Source: Halomonas maura
GTDB taxonomy: Bacteria > Pseudomonadota > Gammaproteobacteria > Pseudomonadales > Halomonadaceae
Reading direction: 5' to 3'
DNA length: 64,000 nucleotides
NCBI RefSeq assembly: GCF_030409305.1
Contig: NZ_JAUFPQ010000009.1
Coordinates: 270,643-334,642 of the forward strand
This document shows positions 9,460 through 18,485 of the stretch, piece after piece. The notes under the pieces were generated by a model. It was not told the origin of the DNA. It worked only from the letters and a program-made list of their open reading frames with translations, and ran no database searches. The translations under genes were made by a program, and so were the position numbers. The stretch's first letter is position 1. Each line of letters begins with the position of its first letter.

Positions 9460-9775
9460 CCCGGTCGGGGTTATACCGTTATCTTCCGGGATCCCGGGCA
9501 AACGCGGGGAGTCGCTGTCGTGGGTCGTCTACGCCGCAGGCGCCTCCGCCAAGGCGGAGGCACGCTGGCCGGAGTCGTCGGAGGCGCTCGCCGGCTCACT
9601 GCTCCTACCCTCGCCGCTGGCGGGCCACGGCAGGGGCAGGGAAGACGTCCGTGGGGACTGTTCAGGAGGGGAAGTTTACGTTAACGTCAATGATGCTGCG
9701 TTGATCGGCGCCGGGGCCATCCCCTGGCGATCCGAAAGAATAGAGACAACACTGCCCTCAAAAGGGGTAAGGATC
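9460..9775. other. Intergenic region with inverted repeat and a dispersed 14-base motif
   Basis: This 316-base gap separates yehW from the dehydrogenase operon and holds no convincing gene. It contains the sequence TTATACCGTTATCTT at 9471-9485, which recurs at 33637-33651 and, one or two bases shorter, at 60015-60027. It also has a perfect 9-bp inverted repeat, GCCTCCGCC (9542-9550) and GGCGGAGGC (9553-9561), without a T-run. The promoter of the downstream operon must lie here, but no strong consensus is visible. Confidence 0.6.
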
Positions 9776-10999
9776 ATGACGATGACCACAACGCGAGATA
9801 CCCACGCGCCGGATTTCCTGGCCGGGGACGAGTTCAGCATCCCCACCTACCGGGTCCTCTCCCAGGAGGGCCGCCTCTTCGAGGGCGCCGAGGCGCCGGA
9901 GCTCGACCGCGACCAGGCACGGCGCATCTATCACGCGATGATCGCCACCCGGGTGCTCGACGAGCGCATGATGGCGGCCCAGCGCCAGGGGCGCCTGTCC
10001 TTCTACATGCAGTGCACCGGGGAGGAAGCCTCGGTGATCGGGGCCACCGCCGCCCTGGACGACGCCGACATGATCATGGCCCAGTACCGCGAGCAGGGCG
10101 CCCTGGTCTATCGCGGCTTCAGCTTCGACGAGTTCATGAACCAGCTGTTCGGCAACGAACTCGACTACGGCAAGGGCCGCCAGATGCCGATCCACTACGG
10201 CTCGCGCAAGCTGCACTACATGACCATCTCCTCGCCGCTCGCCACCCAGATTCCCCAGGCCACGGGCTACGCCTATGGCCAGAAGCTGGCCGGGGGCGGC
10301 CAGTGCACCATCGTCTTCTTCGGCGAGGGGGCCGCCTCCGAGGGCGACTTCCATGCCGCCCTGAACATGGCGGCGGTGCACGAGGTGCCGGTGATCTTCT
10401 TCTGTCGCAACAACGGCTATGCCATCTCCACGCCCTCCATCGAACAGTTCGCCGCCGATGGCGTGGCGCCGCGGGCCTTCGGCTACCGCATGCACGTGAT
10501 CCGCGTCGACGGCAATGACATCCTGGCGGTCTACCGGGCCACCCAGGAGGCCCGGCGCATCGCCGTGGAGCACAACAAGCCGGTGCTGATCGAGGCGATG
10601 ACCTATCGCCTGGCGGCCCACTCGTCCTCGGACGACCCCTCCGGCTATCGCTCCCGCAAGGAAGAGGAGGCCTGGCGCGAGAAGGACCCCATCCTGCGCA
10701 TGCGGCGCTGGATGGACGGCCAGGGCTGGTGGGACGACGAGGAGGAGAAGGCCCTCCAGGAGAGCCTGCGCCGCGAGGTCCTGGAGACCATGAAGCGCGC
10801 CGAGAAGCGCCCGCCGCCGCCCCTGGACAGCCTGGTCACCGACGTCTACGCCGACGTCACGCCGGCCCTGCAGCACCAGCTCGACGCCCTCAAGGCGCAT
10901 ATCCGCCGCTACCCGGATGCCTATCCCCGGGGCGCCCGCTCCCTGGATCCCGGACTGAGCCAGGGCGACGACGCGGCATCCGACAAGGGAGGGGCCTGA
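9776..10999 (+). CDS. bkdA1: Branched-chain 2-oxoacid dehydrogenase E1 component, alpha subunit
   Basis: Thiamine-diphosphate-dependent decarboxylase subunit that acts on 2-oxoacids from Val, Leu and Ile breakdown. The 407-residue protein has the TPP-binding motif running from [11 protein letters not shown] to NNGYAIST (about residues 183-221), the [12 protein letters not shown] segment and the C-terminal PILRMRRWM region typical of BCKDH rather than PDH E1alpha. The ATG at 9776 follows AAGGGGTAAGG. It is followed one base later by E1beta and then E2, the usual bkd order. Substrate range could include other short-chain 2-oxoacids. Confidence 0.88.
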   Translation: MTMTTTRDTHAPDFLAGDEFSIPTYRVLSQEGRLFEGAEAPELDRDQARRIYHAMIATRVLDERMMAAQRQGRLSFYMQCTGEEASVIGATAALDDADMIMAQYREQGALVYRGFSFDEFMNQLFGNELDYGKGRQMPIHYGSRKLHYMTISSPLATQIPQATGYAYGQKLAGGGQCTIVFFGEGAASEGDFHAALNMAAVHEVPVIFFCRNNGYAISTPSIEQFAADGVAPRAFGYRMHVIRVDGNDILAVYRATQEARRIAVEHNKPVLIEAMTYRLAAHSSSDDPSGYRSRKEEEAWREKDPILRMRRWMDGQGWWDDEEEKALQESLRREVLETMKRAEKRPPPPLDSLVTDVYADVTPALQHQLDALKAHIRRYPDAYPRGARSLDPGLSQGDDAASDKGGA

Positions 11000-11000
11000 G

Positions 11001-11978
11001 ATGCCGACCATGAACATGCTGCAGGCCATCAACAACGCCCTGGACATCGCCATGGCCGAGGACGAGAAGGTGCTGTGCTTCGGCGAGGACGTGGGCGGCT
11101 TCGGCGGCGTCTTCCGCGCCACCAGCCACCTGCAGGAGAAGTACGGGCGGGCGCGCTGCTTCAACACCCCGCTGGTGGAGCAGGGCATCATCGGCTTCGC
11201 CAATGGCCTGGCCGCCCAGGGCTCGGTGCCGGTGGCCGAGATCCAGTTTGCCGACTACATCTTTCCGGCCTTCGACCAGATCGTCAACGAGACCGCCAAG
11301 TTCCGCTACCGCTCGGGGGATCTCTTCAACGTCGGCGGGCTGACCATCCGCGCCCCCTACGGCGGCGGGATCTCCGGCGGCCACTATCACTCCCAGTCCC
11401 CGGAAGCCTATTTCGCCCATACCCCCGGTCTCAAGGTCGTGGTGCCGCGCAATCCCTACGAGGCCAAGGGGTTGCTGCTGGCCGCCATCCGCGACCCGGA
11501 CCCGGTGCTGTTCTTCGAGCCCAAGCGCCTCTACCGCGCCGCGACCGGCGAGGTGCCCGAGGAGGACTACCAGCTGCCCATCGGCGAGGCCGAGGTCACC
11601 AAGGAGGGCACCGACGTCACCCTGGTGGGCTGGGGCGCCCAGATGGAGGTCATCGAGCGCGCCGTGGAGCTGGCCGAGAAGGAGGGCATCTCCTGCGAGG
11701 TGATCGACCTGCGCAGCATCCTGCCCTGGGACGAGGACAGCGTGGCCGAGTCGGTGCTCAAGACCGGCCGCCTGGTGGTCACCCACGAGGCGCCGCGCAC
11801 CGGCGGCTTCGCCGGCGAGATCGCCGCCGCCATCCAGGATCGCTGCTTCCTGTACCTGGAATCGCCCATCATGCGCGTGACCGGTCTGGATACCCCCTTC
11901 CCGCTGACGCTGGAGAAGGAGTACCTGCCGGACCACCTCAAGATCTTCGAGGCCATTCGCGAGAGCGTGAACTATTGA
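11001..11978 (+). CDS. bkdA2: Branched-chain 2-oxoacid dehydrogenase E1 component, beta subunit
   Basis: Partner of E1alpha, 325 residues, close to family length. Recognisable segments are [16 protein letters not shown] at the start, [47 protein letters not shown] and the transketolase C-terminal block with [16 protein letters not shown]. Together the two E1 subunits form the alpha2-beta2 heterotetramer that binds TPP at their interface. The gene begins one base after the E1alpha stop and is followed 26 bases later by E2, with an AGGAGA ribosome-binding site for that gene. Confidence 0.92.
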   Translation: MPTMNMLQAINNALDIAMAEDEKVLCFGEDVGGFGGVFRATSHLQEKYGRARCFNTPLVEQGIIGFANGLAAQGSVPVAEIQFADYIFPAFDQIVNETAKFRYRSGDLFNVGGLTIRAPYGGGISGGHYHSQSPEAYFAHTPGLKVVVPRNPYEAKGLLLAAIRDPDPVLFFEPKRLYRAATGEVPEEDYQLPIGEAEVTKEGTDVTLVGWGAQMEVIERAVELAEKEGISCEVIDLRSILPWDEDSVAESVLKTGRLVVTHEAPRTGGFAGEIAAAIQDRCFLYLESPIMRVTGLDTPFPLTLEKEYLPDHLKIFEAIRESVNY

Positions 11979-12004
11979 GCCGATATCAGGACAGGAGAGA
12001 CATC

Positions 12005-13597
12005 ATGACCGAGTTCAAGCTGCCCGATATCGGTGAAGGTATCGTGGAGTGCGAAGTCGTGGAATGGCGCGTCAACGAGGGCGATGCCATCGAGGAGGAC
12101 CAGCCGGTGGTCGAGGTGATGACCGACAAGGCGCTGGTCGAGATCACCGCCCCCGAGGCCGGCCGAGTCACCAAGCTGCATGTGGGCAAGGGCGAGATCG
12201 CCAAGGTCCATGCCCCGCTGTTCGCCTACGAGGCCGAGGGCCAGGCGGCGAGTGCCGACGCGTCCGGCAGCGCCGCCGCCGAGGCGACCCCGAGCGAGAC
12301 GCCGGCGCCCGAGGCGGCGCATGACGGCCAGGCCAAGGACTTTATCCTGCCTGATATCGGCGAGGGCATCGTCGAGTGCGAGGTGGTCGAGTGGCGCGTG
12401 GCCGAGGGCGAGGCGATCGCCGAGGACCAGCCGGTGGTCGACGTGATGACCGACAAGGCGATGGTCGAGATCACCGCCCCCGAGGCGGGTCGGGTCAGCC
12501 GGCTGCACGTCGCCAGGGGCGAGATCGCCAGGGTCCATGCGCCGCTGTATGCCTATGTGCCCGAGGGGGGCGACCAGACCGGCGCCGCCGGCGAGGCGTC
12601 CCCGGCGCCGGCGGCCGCCCCATCGCGCCAGGGGCCGGCCGAGCCCACCGCCGCGGGTGCCCCTGCCGCGAGCCGTGGCGGCCGCGGTGCCCATGGGCGC
12701 ACCCCGGCGAGCCCGGCGGTGCGCCGCCTGGTCCGCGAGCACGCGCTGCGCCTCGAGGACATTCCCGGTTCCGGCAAGGACGGTCGCGTGCTCAAGGAGG
12801 ACGTGCTGGCCTTCGTGGCGGAAGGCGAGGTGCCTCAGGCGGCTTCTCAGGCGGCGATGGCTCCCGCCCGGGGGGCCGGTCGGGGTGAGGGCGAGGTGCG
12901 GGTCGAGCCGATGCGCGGGGTCCGCGCGGCGATGGCCAAGCGCATGGTGGCCTCGGCCACGAGCATCCCGCACTTCCAGTACGGCGAGGAGATCGACGCC
13001 ACCGCGCTGCTGGCGCTGCGCGAGCGACTCAAGCCCGAGGCCGAGGCCAGCGAGACCCGGCTCACCCTGATGCCCTTCTTCATGAAGGCCATGGCGCTGG
13101 CGATCCAGGAGTTCCCGATCCTCAATAGCCGGCTCAACGAGGCCGCCGACGAGATCCACTACCTGCCGAGCTGCAATATCGGCATGGCGGTGGACGGCAA
13201 GGCGGGCCTGATGGTGCCCAACGTCAAGGGCGTGGAGACCCTCAGCCTGCTGGAGGTGGCCCAGGAGATCCAGCGCCTCACCGGCGAGGCCCGGGAGGGG
13301 CGGGTGACCCAGGCCGACCTGCAGGGCGGCACCATCAGCATCTCCAACATCGGCGCCCTGGGCGGCACCTATGCCGCGCCCATCATCAACGCCCCGGAGG
13401 TGGCGATCGTGGCCATCGGCAAGACCCAGTGGCTGCCGCGCTTCGACGCGGCCGGCGAGGTGACCCGCCGGGCGATCATGACCGTGACCTGGGCCGGCGA
13501 CCACCGGCTGATCGATGGCGGCACCATCGCGCGGTTCTGCAACGCCTGGAAGGGCTACCTCGAGGCGCCGGAGACCATGCTGCTGGCGCTGCGCTAG
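12005..13597 (+). CDS. bkdB: Branched-chain 2-oxoacid dehydrogenase E2 (dihydrolipoyl acyltransferase) with two lipoyl domains
   Basis: Core acyltransferase of the complex, 530 residues. Two nearly identical lipoyl domains occur (about 1-80 and 115-190), each starting LPDIGEGIVECEVVEWRV and carrying the lipoylated Lys in VMTDKA. Ala/Pro-rich linkers follow, then an E1/E3-binding domain (TPASPAVRRLVREHALRLED, about 235-275) and the catalytic domain ending with the HRLIDGG active-site motif near residue 500. Classical BkdB proteins usually have one lipoyl domain, so the duplication is notable. No lipoamide dehydrogenase (E3) gene lies in this cluster; E3 must be shared from elsewhere. Confidence 0.9.
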   Translation: MTEFKLPDIGEGIVECEVVEWRVNEGDAIEEDQPVVEVMTDKALVEITAPEAGRVTKLHVGKGEIAKVHAPLFAYEAEGQAASADASGSAAAEATPSETPAPEAAHDGQAKDFILPDIGEGIVECEVVEWRVAEGEAIAEDQPVVDVMTDKAMVEITAPEAGRVSRLHVARGEIARVHAPLYAYVPEGGDQTGAAGEASPAPAAAPSRQGPAEPTAAGAPAASRGGRGAHGRTPASPAVRRLVREHALRLEDIPGSGKDGRVLKEDVLAFVAEGEVPQAASQAAMAPARGAGRGEGEVRVEPMRGVRAAMAKRMVASATSIPHFQYGEEIDATALLALRERLKPEAEASETRLTLMPFFMKAMALAIQEFPILNSRLNEAADEIHYLPSCNIGMAVDGKAGLMVPNVKGVETLSLLEVAQEIQRLTGEAREGRVTQADLQGGTISISNIGALGGTYAAPIINAPEVAIVAIGKTQWLPRFDAAGEVTRRAIMTVTWAGDHRLIDGGTIARFCNAWKGYLEAPETMLLALR

Positions 13598-13685
13598 GCG
13601 CGCCGGGCCGGCCGCCGGGGGATCCCGCGCCTCCGGCGGCTGACAGGCCCGCGGCGGGCCTCCCACTCACCATCCGGGGACGACC

Positions 13686-15515
13686 ATGACCCAGGCCCCG
13701 CTGCAGCAGTTCTATATCCCGGAAGACCAGTCGGTCTACCTGCTCAGTCACCATGACGCCCGCAAGCTCAAGGAGTGGGTGGCCCTCTGCCAGGCCCAGC
13801 TCGAGCAGCTGGGCTACCGGCATATCGAGCTGATCGGCAAGGGGGCCTACGGCTTCGTCTTCGCCGGCCTCACCGCCACGGGCGAGGAATACGTCTTCAA
13901 GTTCACCCGGGTCAACCTGCCCCAGCACCTGCAGGACCGCCTCGAGGAGGAGGCCTTCATGCTGGAGCAGGTCGCCCATCCCCGGGTGCCGCGGCTGATC
14001 GTCTTCCAGCGGGTGCGCAACCAGTCGATCCTGGTGATGCAGCGCGCGCCCGGGGTCAACCTCGAGGAGGTCTCGCTGCGCGAAGGGCGGTTGTCGCCGC
14101 GGCTGGTCGTGCGCATCGCCGAGCAGCTCGCCGGTATCCTGAGCGCCCTGCGACGCGAAGCGGGGCCCTCCGGCAAGCCGATCGTCCACGGCGATATCAA
14201 GCCCTCCAACCTGGTCTACGACGACCGCCAAGAGACCATCGCGCTGATCGACTGGGGCTCCTCGGTGTTCGCCCAGCTGGACGCCAACCAGCAGTTCGTG
14301 GCCGCCAACGTCATGGAGCTGATGTCGGATAACCTGCAGCAGACCAATGCCCGGCTCGGCGATGTCTACTTCATCGGCGAGGAGCAGCTGAACGGCGCGC
14401 TGTCATCGCCGCGCTTCGACGAGCAGGGCGCCGCCGGCACCCTCTATGCGCTGGCCTCGGCCCAGTCGTGCCGCTTCGGCCACCGCGCCATTCCCGCGAC
14501 CTCGCTGGGCCTGCCGATGGAGTTCGCCCGCATGCTCGACGGCATGCTCGACCCCGATCCTCGGGTGCGCCTCAAGGCCGGGGAGCATTTCATCCGCGAG
14601 ATGCCGCGCCTGGGCCGGCTGGTGATGCTCGACCTGCCGGCGCCCCCGGAGGTCCCGCTGGTGCCGGTCTGGAGCCGGCCGCCGGACCGCGAGATCGATA
14701 CCGTGGTCTACAGCTCGCGGAAGTCCTTTCTGCGCGAGGAGGGTGGGCGCGAGACCCTGAATGACGTCAATGACGTCCAGCTGGATCGCTACTACAAGAA
14801 CTTCATGCAGGGCATGGGCGAGACCGAGAAGGCCTTCCTGGCCGCGGTGAGCCGGCTCGGCAAGTACCCGGTGGTGGGGGGGCTGGCGGTGCACTGGGAG
14901 GTCGATGGCGTCTACATCGACACTTCCCTGAACCTCCACGACCCGGCGCTCAAGCCGGCCTTCGTCGCGGCGGTCAACAACATGGTGACCCTGGCGCGGG
15001 CCATCCATCGGCGTGGCATCTTCAAGAGCTGCCTGTTCAATGCCCGGGACACCCTGCACCTGGAGCGGGAGGGGCCCGAGCGGCCCTTCGTGGCCTCGCC
15101 GGACCTGCGCCTGGCCTACGAGGTCAGCGCCGTGCCCGAGCTGGAGGATCGCTCGCGGCTGCACAGCTATTTCGAGGACGGGCCCGACCCGGAGGAGTTC
15201 CTGGTGCTGCCGGAGGCGATCATCGGCTCCCTCGAGGCCCTCAACGAGATCCACCATACCGGCATGATCATCTTCGAGGCGCTGCCCGAGCACCTCAAGA
15301 TCCACAGCCACTATCGCCTGCTCGACCCGTCCCGGGAGGACGAGTTCCGCCGGCGCCTGGACGACATCCTCGACGCCGTGGGGCTGATCGAGGGTCTCGG
15401 CGTCTCGGGCTTCATGAAGATGCCCTACAAGGACACCCGCTTCTTCGCCCACGTCGCGCGCCAGCCGGAGCGCTTCTACCCCCGGGATCCCCGCGCGGCG
15501 CTGCGCTTTGTCTGA
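13686..15515 (+). CDS. Atypical protein kinase-like protein with unknown C-terminal half
   Basis: A 609-residue soluble protein. The N-terminal half has eukaryote-like kinase features: a glycine loop GKGAYGFVF at 51-59, the ATP-anchoring Lys in YVFKFTR near 72, the catalytic loop HGDIKPSNL at 168-176 (HGD in place of HRD) and a metal-binding DWG at 189-191 in place of DFG. The C-terminal 270 residues (from about 340) match no family I recognise. No membrane segment or signal peptide is seen. It lies 88 bases after the E2 gene in the same direction, with a small GC hairpin (13645-13661) between them, so read-through is possible. Substrate unknown; regulation of the dehydrogenase is only a guess. 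Confidence 0.75.
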   Translation: MTQAPLQQFYIPEDQSVYLLSHHDARKLKEWVALCQAQLEQLGYRHIELIGKGAYGFVFAGLTATGEEYVFKFTRVNLPQHLQDRLEEEAFMLEQVAHPRVPRLIVFQRVRNQSILVMQRAPGVNLEEVSLREGRLSPRLVVRIAEQLAGILSALRREAGPSGKPIVHGDIKPSNLVYDDRQETIALIDWGSSVFAQLDANQQFVAANVMELMSDNLQQTNARLGDVYFIGEEQLNGALSSPRFDEQGAAGTLYALASAQSCRFGHRAIPATSLGLPMEFARMLDGMLDPDPRVRLKAGEHFIREMPRLGRLVMLDLPAPPEVPLVPVWSRPPDREIDTVVYSSRKSFLREEGGRETLNDVNDVQLDRYYKNFMQGMGETEKAFLAAVSRLGKYPVVGGLAVHWEVDGVYIDTSLNLHDPALKPAFVAAVNNMVTLARAIHRRGIFKSCLFNARDTLHLEREGPERPFVASPDLRLAYEVSAVPELEDRSRLHSYFEDGPDPEEFLVLPEAIIGSLEALNEIHHTGMIIFEALPEHLKIHSHYRLLDPSREDEFRRRLDDILDAVGLIEGLGVSGFMKMPYKDTRFFAHVARQPERFYPRDPRAALRFV

Positions 15516-15640
15516 ACACTGCCTGCGCTCGCCCATCCGACGTTAATGGCAGGCTAAATGGCGGGCGATTCGCCTCATCGGTTCGATACCCTTGTCTCGA
15601 CATCCGAGCGTCTCGCGACGATCGGTCAAGCCGGACAGGC

Positions 15641-16396
15641 TCACCGGGCCAGCACCCGCCGCCCCTTCCTGACCAGAGCGCGCTGTGCCTGCAAGACCTG
15701 GCGCAGGAACCGCAGCCGGTAGCGCAGCCGACCCTGCCAGGGGAGCCGGTAGCTCAAGCCTTCTTCCATGGTGAATTGGCAGGGGTTGCAAACGCCGCAG
15801 GGCCGACCGCCGAGGGGGTGATAGCAGAACCAGGCGTTTTCCAGCACCTCAAGGAAACCGTGGCGACTGGCCTGTTCCCGCATCTGCAGCTTGGAGAGGG
15901 TCAGTAGCGGAAAGGTGAAGCGGGAGAAGAGCTCCCGCTCATGGCCCACGACATCGTCGCTGAGCTGCCAGATGCCCTCGTCGGTCTCTTCTACCTTGCC
16001 GCGCAGGAAGTGATAGGCCTTGTCATCCACATGAACGCTGAGCTCGAGTCGCTCGAGCCCACGCGATTGCGCATAGTTCGCCAACCAGACGTACTGACCA
16101 CCCAGGTAGGCCGAGGCCCGCATCCCCCGGTAGGCGGCCATGATCCGGGTGTCCTCGGGAATCTCCATGATCGGTGTGATCCGCAGTTCCTGGATCCTGT
16201 CGGCTGCCGCTGGGTCCAGTCGGCGCAGTGCCGAGCGTATCGTGGAGATTGCCTGCAACTCATGCAGGCTCGAGCGCCTGACCGGATCGATGATGTAATG
16301 CGGTCTGACGTCCCGCTGCTCGACCAGGGCCGCCTGAATCACGCGGTAGCTGGAGTCCCAGCCTCCTGTCCAGAATGCATCGATGGCTTGGCGCAT
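15641..16396 (-). CDS. QueC-like PP-loop ATPase with Cys4 zinc motif
   Basis: A 251-residue protein of the adenine nucleotide alpha-hydrolase fold. It opens with a PP-loop variant, FWTGGWDSSY (SGGxDS in QueC), and near the C-terminus has Cys-x8-Cys-x2-Cys-x2-Cys (CYHPLGGRPCGVCNPC), the exact spacing of the QueC zinc site. QueC makes the nitrile of 7-cyano-7-deazaguanine. The rest of the sequence is divergent, so this is more likely a paralogue with another substrate than the housekeeping queC. The start at 16396 follows GGGAG. It stands alone, converging on the kinase-like gene, with no queDE neighbours. Confidence 0.65.
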   Translation of the reverse strand: MRQAIDAFWTGGWDSSYRVIQAALVEQRDVRPHYIIDPVRRSSLHELQAISTIRSALRRLDPAAADRIQELRITPIMEIPEDTRIMAAYRGMRASAYLGGQYVWLANYAQSRGLERLELSVHVDDKAYHFLRGKVEETDEGIWQLSDDVVGHERELFSRFTFPLLTLSKLQMREQASRHGFLEVLENAWFCYHPLGGRPCGVCNPCQFTMEEGLSYRLPWQGRLRYRLRFLRQVLQAQRALVRKGRRVLAR

Positions 16397-16640
16397 GGCG
16401 ATCTCCCATCGGGTCTCGTTCGATGGAGGGGCTGGTCACGCGATGGTGGTGCCTTCTTAAAGCTAGACAGCTTCCCGGGCCGCTACAAAGCGGCTTCGCG
16501 TCTTGCGCCAACGCTCGCTCCTGCTCCGGCTAAGCCCATCGCGCTGCCAGGGCAGCGATGGTTTCACGCCGATCCGCGATGATCCCGAGTGTTGCCTTGT
16601 CTCGCCTTCGCTCGTCGACGTTTCAGACAACGCTCGAGGC

Positions 16641-17174
16641 CTAGAGCGAGGCGGCGGCCCGTGCCGCCTGGTCGTAGAGTCCCGACATGGCCCGCAGGCT
16701 CGCGGCGATGCGATGCAGGTCCTCGCGCTCGATGCCGAGCGTCGACAGCGACTCCACCAGGCAGGCCTCGCGGATCTCGGCATAGCGTTGGCAGGTCTCG
16801 CGCCCCTGGTCGGTGGTGCGAAAGAAGGTCTCCTTGCCGTGCTTCTCGCCCGCCACCAGGCCCAGCTTGCCCAGCTTCTTCAGGGCATAGGTCACGGTAT
16901 GGGTGTCTTCCACGTTGAGCACCAGGCAGATGTCGGCCTGACGCTTGGCGCGCTCCCGGTGGTTGATGCTGTGCAGCACCAGCACGTCCAGCGATCCCAG
17001 CTCCGGCAGGCCGGCGGCGGTCATGCAGCGCACCATCCAGCGCTGGAAGGCGTGACTGGCGATGATCATGCCGAACTCGAACTCCGAGAGTTCCTCGGCG
17101 TTGCGGGACAGGTGCTCCGAGGAGACGATCGGGCCGCGCGGCGAGGCGGCCGTCCGGGTATCGTCCTGACGCAT
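16641..17174 (-). CDS. MarR-type winged-helix regulator
   Basis: A 177-residue cytoplasmic regulator. The central part, from LPELGSLDVLVLHSINH through ADICLVLNVEDTHTVTYALK to KLGLVAGEKHGKETFF, reads as a winged helix with the beta wing around the last segment. Its ATG overlaps the stop of dctM by one base (TGATG on the minus strand), so it is the last gene of the TRAP operon and probably controls it, perhaps in response to the imported compound. The ligand and operator are unknown. The 244-base gap between it and the QueC-like gene holds nothing I can identify. Confidence 0.8.
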   Translation of the reverse strand: MRQDDTRTAASPRGPIVSSEHLSRNAEELSEFEFGMIIASHAFQRWMVRCMTAAGLPELGSLDVLVLHSINHRERAKRQADICLVLNVEDTHTVTYALKKLGKLGLVAGEKHGKETFFRTTDQGRETCQRYAEIREACLVESLSTLGIEREDLHRIAASLRAMSGLYDQAARAAASL

Positions 17175-18472
17175 CAGCGGTTCCCCATGGCGGTGGGCAG
17201 GTAGGTGACGATCTCCGGGAAGAGGCCGATCAGCACCACGCCGAGCATCATCAGGAAGAAGAACGGCAGGGCCGCCCAGGCGATGCTCAGGATGTTGCGG
17301 CCGGTCATGCCCTGGAGCACGAAGAGGTTGAAGCCGATCGGCGGGGTGATCTGCGACATCTCGACCACGATCACCAGGTAGATGCCGAACCAGATCAGGT
17401 CGATGCCCGCCGCCTCGACCATCGGCAGCAGGATCGAGGTGGTCAGCACCACCACCGAGATGCCGTCCAGGAAGCAGCCGAGCAGGACGAACAGCACCGT
17501 GAGGGCCGCCAGCAGCATCACCGGCGACAGCCCCAGGGTGCCGATCCAGGCGGCCAGGTCGCTGGGCAGCCCAGTGAAGCCCATGGCGGCGGTCAGGAAG
17601 GAGGCGCCGGCGAGGATGAAGGCGATCATGCAGGAGGTGCGCACGGCACCGAGCAGCGCATCGCGGAACACCAGCCGGTCCATGCTGCCCTGGACCTTGG
17701 CCAGCAGCAGCGAGAGCACCACGCCCACGGCGGCGGCCTCGGTGGGCGAGGCCAGCCCGGCATAGATCGAGCCGATCACGCCGATGATCAGGCCCAGCAG
17801 GGGAATCAGTCGCCGCGAGCGGCGCAGCCGCTCCCCCCAGGCCACCCGGGCATCGGCGGCGGGCACCTTGTCGGGGTGGCGCCAGGCCCAGAGCATCAGG
17901 TAGCCGGCGAACAGGCCGATCAGCAGCAGGCCGGGGAAGATGCCGGCGATGAACAGCCGGGCGATGGACTGGTCGGTGGCCACGCCGTAGACGATCAGGA
18001 TGATCGAGGGCGGGATCAGCAGGCCCAGGGTCGCCGAGCCGGCCAGAGTGCCGATCACCAGCTGCTCGTCGTAGCCGCGGCGGGTCAGCTCGGGGATGGT
18101 CATCCGGCCCATGGTGGCGCAGGTGGCGGCCGATGAGCCGGAGACCGCGGCGAACAGCCCGCAGCCGACCACGTTGGTATGCAGCAATCGGCCGGGGATG
18201 CGCTGCATCCAGGGCGAGAGGCCGGTGAACATGTCGTCGGCCAGCCGCGAGCGGAACAGGATCTCGCCCATCCAGATGAACATCGGCAGGGCGGTGAGCT
18301 CCCAGCTGTAGCTGGCGCCCCAGATGTCGGAGGCCATCACGTCCCCGGTGGGGATGGTGGTGAACTGGCTCAGCGCGATCCAGCCCAGCCCGAGCAGCGA
18401 GAAGGCCACCCAGACGCCGCTGCCGAGCAGCACCAGCAGCGTCACGAACAGCGTCGTGGTCAGTGTCAGCAT
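17174..18472 (-). CDS. dctM: TRAP transporter large permease (DctM family)
   Basis: Inner-membrane ion-coupled permease of a tripartite ATP-independent periplasmic transporter, 432 residues with about 12 membrane segments. Family hallmarks include ALPMFIWMGEILFRSRLAD, the GSSAATCATMG re-entrant loop, GYDEQLVIGTLAGSATLG, and LIPPSIILIVYG. It uses a Na+ gradient in characterised members, fitting a halophile. It lies 13 bases after dctQ and overlaps the MarR-type gene, so the order is dctP-dctQ-dctM-marR on one transcript. Confidence 0.93.
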   Translation of the reverse strand: MLTLTTTLFVTLLVLLGSGVWVAFSLLGLGWIALSQFTTIPTGDVMASDIWGASYSWELTALPMFIWMGEILFRSRLADDMFTGLSPWMQRIPGRLLHTNVVGCGLFAAVSGSSAATCATMGRMTIPELTRRGYDEQLVIGTLAGSATLGLLIPPSIILIVYGVATDQSIARLFIAGIFPGLLLIGLFAGYLMLWAWRHPDKVPAADARVAWGERLRRSRRLIPLLGLIIGVIGSIYAGLASPTEAAAVGVVLSLLLAKVQGSMDRLVFRDALLGAVRTSCMIAFILAGASFLTAAMGFTGLPSDLAAWIGTLGLSPVMLLAALTVLFVLLGCFLDGISVVVLTTSILLPMVEAAGIDLIWFGIYLVIVVEMSQITPPIGFNLFVLQGMTGRNILSIAWAALPFFFLMMLGVVLIGLFPEIVTYLPTAMGNR

Positions 18473-18485
18473 GGTCGTGTCTCGC

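Noticed and set aside
13598..13685. E3 (lipoamide dehydrogenase) gene completing the bkd operon
   Set aside because: Only 88 noncoding bases follow E2; no E3 sequence is found anywhere in the window.
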